Shown here piece after piece: positions 39,522-46,960 of a stretch of DNA of 46,960 nucleotides (position 1 is the first letter of the stretch; every line of letters starts with the position of its first letter). The stretch is taken from positions 1 to 46,960 of the forward strand of contig JAPLYC010000073.1 of NCBI GenBank assembly GCA_026395755.1, in the 5' to 3' direction. Position numbers and translations under genes: made by a program. Origin of the DNA: Candidatus Parcubacteria bacterium (GTDB taxonomy: Bacteria > Patescibacteriota > Patescibacteriia > CAIXNZ01). The notes below the pieces were generated by a model that was not told where the DNA came from, did not search any database, and worked only from the letters and a program-made list of their open reading frames with translations.

Positions 39522-42500
39522 ATGAACTTAAAACCAAAATGCAAGCCAGCCTGGCACGAATTATTCCACAAGAAAATTGTGGCTATTTATATTGCCTTGG
39601 CGCTGGTCTTATTGATTAACCAGATTGTTTTCACCTATGTTTTGACAGACAGGGAAAAGGTTAAGGCCTTTGATACTACTATATCCGCTTACGCGCAGTC
39701 AATTTCCAATCTGGGCAATCAGACAGTAAGTGCCGGTACTAATGATGTGGTTTTGGCTGAATTTTTTATGCCTGATGCCATGTATTTTAATGAAAATGTC
39801 GCCTGTAATGGAAGTATGGTCGGCAACCCCTGCGTCACTATAATTGATGCCAATGGCGCTCTTGACGGCACGTCTGGCGCAGATGATGATGGTTTTAGCT
39901 ATTTTTGGCAAGTAGAACCTCAGGGCAGATTTTTTAGAAATAAAGTCCGTAAAGCTGATAAAATTTGTTATGATAATGCGGTTACCCCAACTTGTGTTTA
40001 TTATGAGCCCGATTTTGTAGCTGCCCCTGGTGGTGGTGAAAATCCACCTGAAAATTGTCCTGGTTCAGATGGTAATGAGGTGTATCTTATAGGTGCTGCT
40101 TGTGCTCTTGGTACTGACTGGGCTGGCGGGGCTGATGGCTGGTCCCATTCGGAAATTATGAATACTGATGATGCTGCAATTTATTCTTATGACTGGTGCG
40201 GCGGACCGACTGAGCCTGGTTGTGGCTCTGTTGGTCCTTTGGCTGCTTTTAATACAAATGCAGTAGGAGGAACTTTATATTTTGAAAATTCCGGGGTATG
40301 CGGAGGCACTAATGGACTTACTTTTGAGGCAGATATTGAGCCGGTTTGGGATGATGTTTTTGCCACATCTGGCTTGGGTACAGCTGCTAATTTTGATCCC
40401 GGTATTGATACGATTTATTGGGATCCGAGCCATTGTCTGACTACTAATACCACGTGTACTAGCGGCGGTTGCGCAGGAAATATCGCAAATAGCGGGGCTC
40501 CGTTCATGCCATACTTTTTAAATGATGGAACGTCTTGCGGAACAGCCAATACCAGTGACGGTGTCTGGGAATACCCAGAACCGATTTGGAATGATTTGCC
40601 TTCTGGCAATGATGGCACTTATGATACAAGTACCAGTGATGTAGCGTATTGGGACCCGAGCGGTTGTTTGTCAGACGGATCTTCAACTGGTATCCCTCTT
40701 TTAAATCCAGGACAGCTGACTGAAACTTTAAGGTTAGTTACTGCAAAATTTGATACTGAGGTTCAGCCAAAGATAGATTCAACCGCTTGTTATCATGGGG
40801 CGGATAGGGCAGTTGATTGTGATGGTAGTGATACTAACGATGTGGGATTTTGCGATTTGATCAGCAATGGCGATAGTCTGACACCTTTGAATGGAACAGA
40901 AAATTTATGTACTGACAGTTTGACTGTTCCCACCAGGGTTTTCGTACATAGCGGATATACTTCTAAATGCAATACCGCAACCGGAACTTGGGAGAGTTTA
41001 AGAAACCCGTCAATTGCCGGAAGTTATACTGATGTTGCCAGCAATTGGGCTTATTTAGAAAGTAACGGCACTCCTGGCTGGCAAATTGGCGAAGATCTTT
41101 ATAATGATTTTTATGATACCAATGGCAATCCCGGTACTGTTTATGATAGAGGTATTAATGCAACTATGAGCCAAGGAGCTGCTTTTCCGGTCTGGCCGGC
41201 AAATGCAACATATTTTGATACTGATAGCAGCGGTAATTTTGATAATGGTGAGCCGGTTGTCATTGATATGGATAGTGATGGGTTTTACAGTTTAGGCGAT
41301 ACCGATGTTTATTCTAGTGGGGCTGTTCTTGGTGACCCCTTAATTTCCTTGACTGGGGCGACTGGTCCGGCTGGTTCCTCTGTGTATTACGTTGATTATA
41401 ATAATGATTCTAGTTTTAGTTGTGCTGATTCTATTTGGGAAGATGCCGGTAATATCCAGGATGGAAATATTGATAACGGCGTTGTTGACATGCCGTATGA
41501 TTTATTTAATGCTTTAGCCTTAAATAATCTGGGGTCGGCTCAGCTGTCTTCTGATATTACTAATTTGAGGGTATATGGTGATTTTTGGTGGTGGAACGGA
41601 ATTTTTGGTTATCAATCTGACGGACGTTGTGGCCAGGCAGGCGGAATAGGCGATGAAGTATTTGCCAAAATGGGTCTTTCTGGCAGTAATACCTGGGTTA
41701 GTAATAGTTTGGATCCTAATCAGGTAGTAGCTGGTAATGTGACACCGTTTTACAGGGCTTGTCTTGTGGGTGATATTACTCCGGAAGCAATAAATGGCAG
41801 GACCATTCAATTGCAATTTCCTCAACTCTATGACCAAAATTCCAATGGCTTATATAATGTTGGAGACAAAGGCCTATTCTTTAATTCAACAAATGACGGC
41901 TTAACTGACGCTGCTTATGATCTGCCTTATACTATTACCATTCAAAGTAGCAATTATATAAGCTATGGCGGCGGTACAACTACTCCGGCAGATACAACTG
42001 CGCCCGGTATGGTGACTAATGTAGTTATCAGTGCAAATTCGAGCGGTAATGTTACAATCAGCTGGCAAGATCCGACTGATACTGATTTAAGCCAGATTTT
42101 GATTGAAGAAATGGTAAATGGACAGGTTTTGGGAGACTATATTTCTAAAGGCGTGCAAACAAAGACCTTAACCGGTCGTATTGTCGGTAAAACATATTCT
42201 TACCGTCTGAGAGCTCAGGATACCAGCGGTAATTTGGGCATTGGCTTGTATTATTATATTACCATTCCGGTTACGGGCGAAGCCCAGGCTGAAGCGCAAG
42301 CTTTGCCTGCGCCAGAAGCGCCAGGTTTGATTTTGCAGGATCCTGAGCCAGCCGGCTCTTTGCCTCAAGATGTAAAAGTCGGGGATTTAGTCAAATCCGC
42401 TCAAGCCGGTGCTATATATTTCATTGACCAGGATAACCGTCGTCATGTATTTCCCAATGATAAGGTGTATATGAGTTATTATCCTGATTTCAATAATATC

Positions 42501-42965
42501 GATACTCTTAGCGACACGACTTTGGCAGCCATACCTTTGGGCAGTAACGTGACCATGAGGCCTGGTACCTGGCTGGTTAAAATCCAGTCTGACCCTAGAG
42601 TCTATGCGGTTGAACCTTATGGCGTCTTGAGGTGGATTTCCAGCGAAGCAGTGGCTAATGCTCTTTATGGAGCTGATTGGAATAGTAAAATAATTGATGT
42701 GGAATCTACATTCTTTATTAATTATCAGACCGGCGCAGCAATTATTAGTAATGTTCATCCGACCGGAGCTGCGTTCTCATATGCGGGTGAAACGAAAATT
42801 TATTATGTTGATCAGGGTAAGAAAAAATTAATTTCCACTGACGTCTTTATCAATAATAAATTCCAGAACAAGTTTATTATCCGCAATATTGATAAGGCCA
42901 TAACTTACGAAGACGGTGACGCTTTGACCAAACTGAATATGGAGGCAATTATGACTTTGAAGTAA
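39522..42965 (+). CDS. Giant surface protein 2, paralog of surface protein 1
   Basis: The 1147-residue protein begins like surface protein 1, with WHELFHKKIVAIYIALALVL as part of the signal anchor. Its middle (about 45-770) is unrelated in sequence: it is Cys- and Asp-rich, with many WDP/YWDPS and DxDxDG-type loops. A fibronectin III-like domain (about 825-910) and the shared C-terminal module (about 955-1147, with PGTWLVKIQSDPRVYAVEPY) end the protein. The Asp-rich loops may bind calcium. The conserved-ends, changed-middle layout suggests domain shuffling after duplication. No Shine-Dalgarno sequence. It has a promoter and terminator of its own. Confidence 0.8.
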   Translation: MNLKPKCKPAWHELFHKKIVAIYIALALVLLINQIVFTYVLTDREKVKAFDTTISAYAQSISNLGNQTVSAGTNDVVLAEFFMPDAMYFNENVACNGSMVGNPCVTIIDANGALDGTSGADDDGFSYFWQVEPQGRFFRNKVRKADKICYDNAVTPTCVYYEPDFVAAPGGGENPPENCPGSDGNEVYLIGAACALGTDWAGGADGWSHSEIMNTDDAAIYSYDWCGGPTEPGCGSVGPLAAFNTNAVGGTLYFENSGVCGGTNGLTFEADIEPVWDDVFATSGLGTAANFDPGIDTIYWDPSHCLTTNTTCTSGGCAGNIANSGAPFMPYFLNDGTSCGTANTSDGVWEYPEPIWNDLPSGNDGTYDTSTSDVAYWDPSGCLSDGSSTGIPLLNPGQLTETLRLVTAKFDTEVQPKIDSTACYHGADRAVDCDGSDTNDVGFCDLISNGDSLTPLNGTENLCTDSLTVPTRVFVHSGYTSKCNTATGTWESLRNPSIAGSYTDVASNWAYLESNGTPGWQIGEDLYNDFYDTNGNPGTVYDRGINATMSQGAAFPVWPANATYFDTDSSGNFDNGEPVVIDMDSDGFYSLGDTDVYSSGAVLGDPLISLTGATGPAGSSVYYVDYNNDSSFSCADSIWEDAGNIQDGNIDNGVVDMPYDLFNALALNNLGSAQLSSDITNLRVYGDFWWWNGIFGYQSDGRCGQAGGIGDEVFAKMGLSGSNTWVSNSLDPNQVVAGNVTPFYRACLVGDITPEAINGRTIQLQFPQLYDQNSNGLYNVGDKGLFFNSTNDGLTDAAYDLPYTITIQSSNYISYGGGTTTPADTTAPGMVTNVVISANSSGNVTISWQDPTDTDLSQILIEEMVNGQVLGDYISKGVQTKTLTGRIVGKTYSYRLRAQDTSGNLGIGLYYYITIPVTGEAQAEAQALPAPEAPGLILQDPEPAGSLPQDVKVGDLVKSAQAGAIYFIDQDNRRHVFPNDKVYMSYYPDFNNIDTLSDTTLAAIPLGSNVTMRPGTWLVKIQSDPRVYAVEPYGVLRWISSEAVANALYGADWNSKIIDVESTFFINYQTGAAIISNVHPTGAAFSYAGETKIYYVDQGKKKLISTDVFINNKFQNKFIIRNIDKAITYEDGDALTKLNMEAIMTLK

Positions 42966-42979
42966 GATTGTAAGATAAT

Positions 42980-43013
42980 AAAAACCCCGTGCCTGAAAAG
43001 GTGCGGGGTTTTT
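42980..43013 (+). terminator. Terminator of surface protein 2
   Basis: AAAACCCCG and CGGGGTTTT form a perfect stem with T residues following. The hairpin is similar to the terminator of surface protein 1. Confidence 0.88.
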
Positions 43014-43094
43014 GGTATAATATATATAATAACCAATAATCAATATCCAATAATCAAACAAATTCAAACAATCAAATTCCAAATCCAAAACAGT

Positions 43095-44594
43095 ATGAGT
43101 AAATCGAAAATATTTTTCTATTCCTGCCTCTTTTTTATAATCGGAGTTTTTATCCGTTCGGTTTGGGCGCTGGATTTTTCTGTAAGTTATTTTATTTTCC
43201 TGGTTGCGCTCCTGGCGCTAATTTTTGGTTTAAAAAATCGCAATACTTTTGTTTCGGGTATCTGGTTGCTGGCTTTATTTTTCGGTATTGTTCGTTATCA
43301 GGTTTCTTTACCGCAAACTACACCGCTGGATATCAATTATTACAATGGTTCAAAAGCCGAATTTATTGGTCTGGTAGCTAAAGAACCTGATCAGCGGGAA
43401 GATAAGGTTAAATTAGAAATTAATACTCAGACTGTAAATAGGGGAGGCCAAGAGGAAAAAGTTAAGGGTAAGGTGTTAGTGACAACTTATTTGTTTCCCG
43501 AGTATAAATACGGAGACAAATTAAAAATAGTCTGCGATTTATTGCAGCCGGAGCCGATTGAGGATTTTCGTTATGATCAATATTTGTCCCGTTATGAAAT
43601 TTATTCAGTTTGTTATTCTCCCAAAATAATTCAACTGGCTGAAAATCAGGGTAATTTCTTTTTAGCCAAAGTTTATAGCTTGAAAAATTATTTTATTAGA
43701 CGGATAAATAAAGTCTTGCCCGAGCCTCAGTCTTCATTTTTAGGCGGTCTGCTGATTGGCGCCAAACGAGCCATTCCGGCAGATTTGCAGTCTTATTTTA
43801 ATAAAACCGGCACCACTCATATTGTCGCTGTTTCCGGCTATAATATTACCATTATCGCCACTTTTTTAATGCTTATTTCCGGGCATTTAGGACTTGGACG
43901 TAAAAAATCAATTTGGCTGATTCTGGGGTTTTTAGTTGTTTTCTTAATGATAACCGGACTTCAGGCTTCAATTTTGCGGGCGGCAATTATGGGAACCATT
44001 GTTTTATTAGCCGGGTATCTTGGCCGTATGAGCAAAGTAAAAAATGTCCTGGCTTTAGCGGTGGTCATTATGCTCCTTTTTAACCCCAAACTTTTGGTTT
44101 ATGACTTGGGTTTTCAGCTGTCCTTTCTGGCGACCTTGGGATTGGTTTATTTAAACCCGGTTTTGGTTAAACTTACCAAAATTGAAAATTGTAAATTGCC
44201 AATTGTAAAATTAATCGCAGGCGATTATTTACTGACCACTTTGTCGGCCATCATCATGACCCAGCCAATAGTTTTATATCAATTTGGTAAAATCTCTTTA
44301 ATTGCCCCAGTCGCGAATATCCTGGTTTTACCGTTTATTCCGATTGCCATGCTCCTAGGTTTTATCACGGGTTTGGCAGCCATGATTTGGGCGGGTCTGG
44401 GCTGGGTGCTGGGCTGGTCAGTTTGGCTGGTTTTGAGTTACATCATTTTAGTGCTGGAAAAATTGGCCGGTTTGAATTGGGCGTATTGGGAGATCCCGAA
44501 AATCGGGGTCTGGCTGATGGCGGGAATGTATTTAATTTTGGTCGTTGTAATTTATTTAAGTTCGTCGCGTAGGAAAGACGCTGACAGAGCTTAG
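43095..44594 (+). CDS. comEC: ComEC/Rec2-type DNA uptake channel, without C-terminal MBL domain
   Basis: ComEC forms the inner-membrane channel for DNA uptake. The 499-residue protein has an N-terminal membrane region and OB-fold-like DUF4131 part (about 30-180), then the polytopic ComEC_N competence domain with FLGGLLIGAKRAIPADL, THIVAVSGYNITIIA and GLQASILRAAIMG. The protein stops after the membrane domain, so the metallo-beta-lactamase nuclease domain found in B. subtilis ComEC is missing; such short forms occur in many bacteria. The stop lies inside a long palindrome. An AT-rich CAATAATCAA-type tract precedes the ATG. Confidence 0.92.
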   Translation: MSKSKIFFYSCLFFIIGVFIRSVWALDFSVSYFIFLVALLALIFGLKNRNTFVSGIWLLALFFGIVRYQVSLPQTTPLDINYYNGSKAEFIGLVAKEPDQREDKVKLEINTQTVNRGGQEEKVKGKVLVTTYLFPEYKYGDKLKIVCDLLQPEPIEDFRYDQYLSRYEIYSVCYSPKIIQLAENQGNFFLAKVYSLKNYFIRRINKVLPEPQSSFLGGLLIGAKRAIPADLQSYFNKTGTTHIVAVSGYNITIIATFLMLISGHLGLGRKKSIWLILGFLVVFLMITGLQASILRAAIMGTIVLLAGYLGRMSKVKNVLALAVVIMLLFNPKLLVYDLGFQLSFLATLGLVYLNPVLVKLTKIENCKLPIVKLIAGDYLLTTLSAIIMTQPIVLYQFGKISLIAPVANILVLPFIPIAMLLGFITGLAAMIWAGLGWVLGWSVWLVLSYIILVLEKLAGLNWAYWEIPKIGVWLMAGMYLILVVVIYLSSSRRKDADRA

Positions 44595-44634
44595 CTCACG
44601 GTACCGAGAGCTAAGCTCTGTCTTCCTCCTTTTA
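44583..44634 (+). terminator. Long palindrome and terminator at the comEC stop
   Basis: GACAGAGCTTAGCTC (44583-44597) and GAGCTAAGCTCTGTC (44608-44622) form a perfect 15-bp stem. It overlaps the last four codons (including the stop) of comEC, and a T-rich tract (TCTTCCTCCTTTT) follows. Confidence 0.75.
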
Positions 44635-44672
44635 ACAAGGCAACGTTTTTTAGTGTCATTTGCGGATAATAG

Positions 44673-44701
44673 TTAACAAAAAGTTAAAAACATGTTATAA
44701 T
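44673..44701 (+). promoter_or_regulatory. Promoter of surface protein 3
   Basis: TTAACA (44673-44678), 17 bases, TATAAT (44696-44701), with an extended -10 TGT. The leader would be about 175 bases. Confidence 0.75.
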
Positions 44702-44725
44702 GCAATTAAAGAATAATAATCGCAT

Positions 44726-44819
44726 CAAAATGTCTACATTTTGGGGGAATTTTTTGATTTTATTTAAGTCTTATATGATTATCAATAGGAATTAGTGTTT
44801 TGGTTGACACTATTTTTTA
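44726..44819 (+). promoter_or_regulatory. Structured leader of surface protein 3
   Basis: A CAAAATGT/ACATTTTG hairpin (44726-44743) is followed by GGGGG-AATTTTTTG. A second hairpin, TAGTGT/ACACTA (44793-44812), runs into TTTTTT. Both lie downstream of the promoter and before the ATG at 44885, so this leader could hold an attenuator. Confidence 0.5.
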
Positions 44820-44884
44820 TTTTAAGTAAAAAATTAATAATTAAATATATTAAATTTAAAGACTAGAAAATTAACAAAAAAACT

Positions 44885-46960
44885 ATGTCTCAAAAAGTCA
44901 AAAAACAATTTTTCAGGATCCTGCCCTGGTCGGTGGTGGGGTTAATGGTGATTACTTTACTTGTGGGTGTTTCAGTTAATTTATCATCTTCGGTTTTAGC
45001 GGCTGATACGATTAGTTCGGCAACTTATATTGATGCTGACGGCGATGGATCAGTGGACCATATTAAAATCACCTTTGATACAAATATCACCCAGTGTGAT
45101 TATGAAGGTGGTGATTGGGGCGTTAATACTGCAGGAGATTTTAATATTTCCATTACGGGTATTGATACCGGTGATCCCGAGGGTACCGGTGAAGGCGCTT
45201 GTGACGGTTCTGATGCGATTGTTTATGTCAGTGTAAGCGCTGATGCTTCGGAAACCGGCAGTTCGGCTGATCCTGATATTTCATATACAGATCAGGGCAG
45301 TCTTGGCGATTTGATGGATAGTGCCGCAATAACTGATAAAAATAATATTGTGGCCACAGACGCTGCTGCGCCCGTGGTAATTAATACAATTGATTATTAT
45401 TCTTCAGGTTCTGATGGTACTGTCGACAGCTTTGATGTTTATTACTCTGAAAATGTAACTTTTAACGGAGCTGATTTGACTCAATTTGCTATAGTTAACC
45501 AGGGTTTAACTGGGTTTGATAGTGACGGCAATCCGGATGCAGTCAGTGGTAGCGGTACGAGCACTTTGACTTTCACCACCAGCGGTACCACTTGGTTGAC
45601 CGGTGTTCTAGCTACGACTAATGTTGAACCAACCCTGGCCTATACCCAAGGCGTTGCTGCTAATAGGGTTCAGGATTCTGTTCTCATTCCCAATTATGCT
45701 GCGAATTTTGGGGCAACTTCAATGTATGATTATGCCCAGCCGGTACTTGATGCTTCTTCAGCAGGGAATCTTGAATATTATAATTATAATAGCACTGGTC
45801 CGGCAGATGCAGTATCATTTTATTTTACCGAACCCGTTGATTATATTTATAATGATGCTGATTGGCTAGTAACTGCAAATGCTTTAACCGGTTTAGACGT
45901 GACTAAATGCCTTGAAGCAGGAGACGGTTATTATAACGGCTGTGTGGCAGCCACCGCTAATGGCTGGGTAGAATTATTAGCCGCAGGCACTACATCTTTA
46001 ACGGGTATTTCCGGTGATGTGTTGGGTGAGCCTGATGTTACTTATAGTGGTGGTGGTATAATGGACACCAATTTGAATTCTGCGCCTGGTTTTGGGCCAT
46101 TGCCTTTAACTGACTATGCTCAACCATATCCTGTTTCTGCTGGCTATGTAGATAATAATGGCGACGGACAAATTGACGGCGCCGGCATCCAATTCAGTGA
46201 AAATGTAACTTATACTTATCTGGGTACAGACTGGAGCGCATCTACTGCAGGGGAAATAACAAATTTTGCCCTCACTGGCGTTGATCTTATTACTTGTCCG
46301 CTAGGTGTTTGTACTAATATTAATTTGGTACCATTTACTGCGACCGCAGACGCCGATATTACAGGAGCTCCCACTGGTAATAATCCTGACTTGGATTATG
46401 TTCTAGGAAATGCTATTAGCGATACATCTGCCGCTACCAATGGTGCTACTAATTTTAACCTGGCAGATATTGATGACTTAGCTGCTCCGGTTGTGACTGA
46501 TACTTATTATGAGGATTCTGATAGTAATGGTACAGTTGATCGCATAACAATGGACATGACAGTAGATGAGGGTTTAACCTGCAATTTTGCTGTAGGGGAT
46601 TATGCTTTAACCGCGGGCGATATTTTAAATGACACTACGCCTACGGGCTGCAGCGTTTCAGGTAATGAAATCTATATTGACGTTAATGGTGAGTCTAACG
46701 TGACAGGCGGTGCAACAGATCCGACAATAGCCTTTACCAATTTTGCTAATGTTTATGACAACAGTACAAATAACAATAATGTAAATGATTTTGGGCCTCT
46801 TTCTGCTTCGGATGGCGCTCGACCTTTTATTTGGGCAGTCGAGACTGACGATTCTGATGGTAATGGCATGATCGACACGATTAATATCAGTACCTCAGAA
46901 GACTTAAATGATGATTTTGGAGATATAACAGCTACCGTTGGAGCGTATACTGTTTCTAGT
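44885..46960 (+). CDS. Giant surface protein 3 with DxDxDG repeat modules, partial (runs off the right edge)
   Basis: The frame is open from the ATG at 44885 to the last base (692 codons). The start has a classic signal peptide, with basic residues, a hydrophobic run (WSVVGLMVITLLVGVSV) and SSVLA-AD as the likely cleavage site. The mature part holds about six repeat modules of roughly 90-170 residues. Most open with a D-x-(D/N)-x-(D/N)-G-x-(I/V)-D loop (for example DADGDGSVD, DNNGDGQID, DSDGNGMID) followed by a strand such as FSENVTY. The modules look like Ig-like S-layer or adhesin repeats that may bind calcium. It is not related at the N terminus to surface proteins 1 and 2. No Shine-Dalgarno sequence. 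Confidence 0.8.
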   Translation, partial: MSQKVKKQFFRILPWSVVGLMVITLLVGVSVNLSSSVLAADTISSATYIDADGDGSVDHIKITFDTNITQCDYEGGDWGVNTAGDFNISITGIDTGDPEGTGEGACDGSDAIVYVSVSADASETGSSADPDISYTDQGSLGDLMDSAAITDKNNIVATDAAAPVVINTIDYYSSGSDGTVDSFDVYYSENVTFNGADLTQFAIVNQGLTGFDSDGNPDAVSGSGTSTLTFTTSGTTWLTGVLATTNVEPTLAYTQGVAANRVQDSVLIPNYAANFGATSMYDYAQPVLDASSAGNLEYYNYNSTGPADAVSFYFTEPVDYIYNDADWLVTANALTGLDVTKCLEAGDGYYNGCVAATANGWVELLAAGTTSLTGISGDVLGEPDVTYSGGGIMDTNLNSAPGFGPLPLTDYAQPYPVSAGYVDNNGDGQIDGAGIQFSENVTYTYLGTDWSASTAGEITNFALTGVDLITCPLGVCTNINLVPFTATADADITGAPTGNNPDLDYVLGNAISDTSAATNGATNFNLADIDDLAAPVVTDTYYEDSDSNGTVDRITMDMTVDEGLTCNFAVGDYALTAGDILNDTTPTGCSVSGNEIYIDVNGESNVTGGATDPTIAFTNFANVYDNSTNNNNVNDFGPLSASDGARPFIWAVETDDSDGNGMIDTINISTSEDLNDDFGDITATVGAYTVSS

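Overview
The window looks like part of a chromosome from a Candidate Phyla Radiation (Patescibacteria, probably Parcubacteria-like) bacterium. This is inferred from its AT-rich sequence, compact core genes mostly without a Shine-Dalgarno (SD) sequence, a ComEC that lacks the nuclease-like C-terminal domain, a VanW/peptidoglycan-binding protein and very large secreted surface proteins. No rRNA or tRNA gene was found, so the lineage is not proven.

Layout. 1-2.8 kb: the edge of an unknown minus-strand gene, then hsp20, a DUF3006 protein and a broken VanW gene. 2.8-7.15 kb: a TrmB-type regulator divergent from a three-gene operon (amidohydrolase, CoaB-like, and a CoaC/CoaB-like/class II aldolase fusion), with a perfect palindrome on the operon promoter. 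7.16-8.4 kb: a cloverleaf-like palindrome, an acidic orphan protein on a strong promoter and a possible gene remnant. 8.4-10.5 kb (minus): clpP, an NrnA-type DHH phosphoesterase and rbfA. 11-18.4 kb: rpoB and rpoC.

18.56-22.07 kb is the most unusual part. Two tandem strong promoters lead into about 3.4 kb that is mostly not protein-coding and is full of hairpins, ending in a clear intrinsic terminator. It holds a 148-nt branched element, a 42-aa SD-led ORF, a 281-aa protein with four CxxC pairs, a tandemly duplicated 267/269-nt structured RNA unit whose stems differ by compensating changes, several SD-led mini-ORFs, and a GC-rich hairpin domain. I cannot match it to a known RNA class.

22.2-30.6 kb: HU, YmdB-like phosphoesterase and RNase Y (minus), a Cys-containing orphan, infB, a duplicated membrane protein (minus), thioredoxin, thioredoxin reductase and a Nudix hydrolase. 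30.6-34.8 kb: a repeat-rich intergenic stretch, a CoA-binding protein, another orphan and leuS. 35-46.96 kb: two giant paralogous surface proteins with shared ends and different middles, comEC, and a third giant secreted repeat protein running off the right edge.

Two genome-style patterns cut across the window. First, core genes start without an SD, while a set of accessory genes has strong AGGAGG-type sites, several of them with promoters of the form TTGACA-17 nt-TGC/TGA-TATAAT. Second, a palindromic repeat of about 84-93 bp rich in ACGTTT/CGAAAC occurs five times between 10.7 and 26.1 kb, always between genes and mostly beside core information genes.
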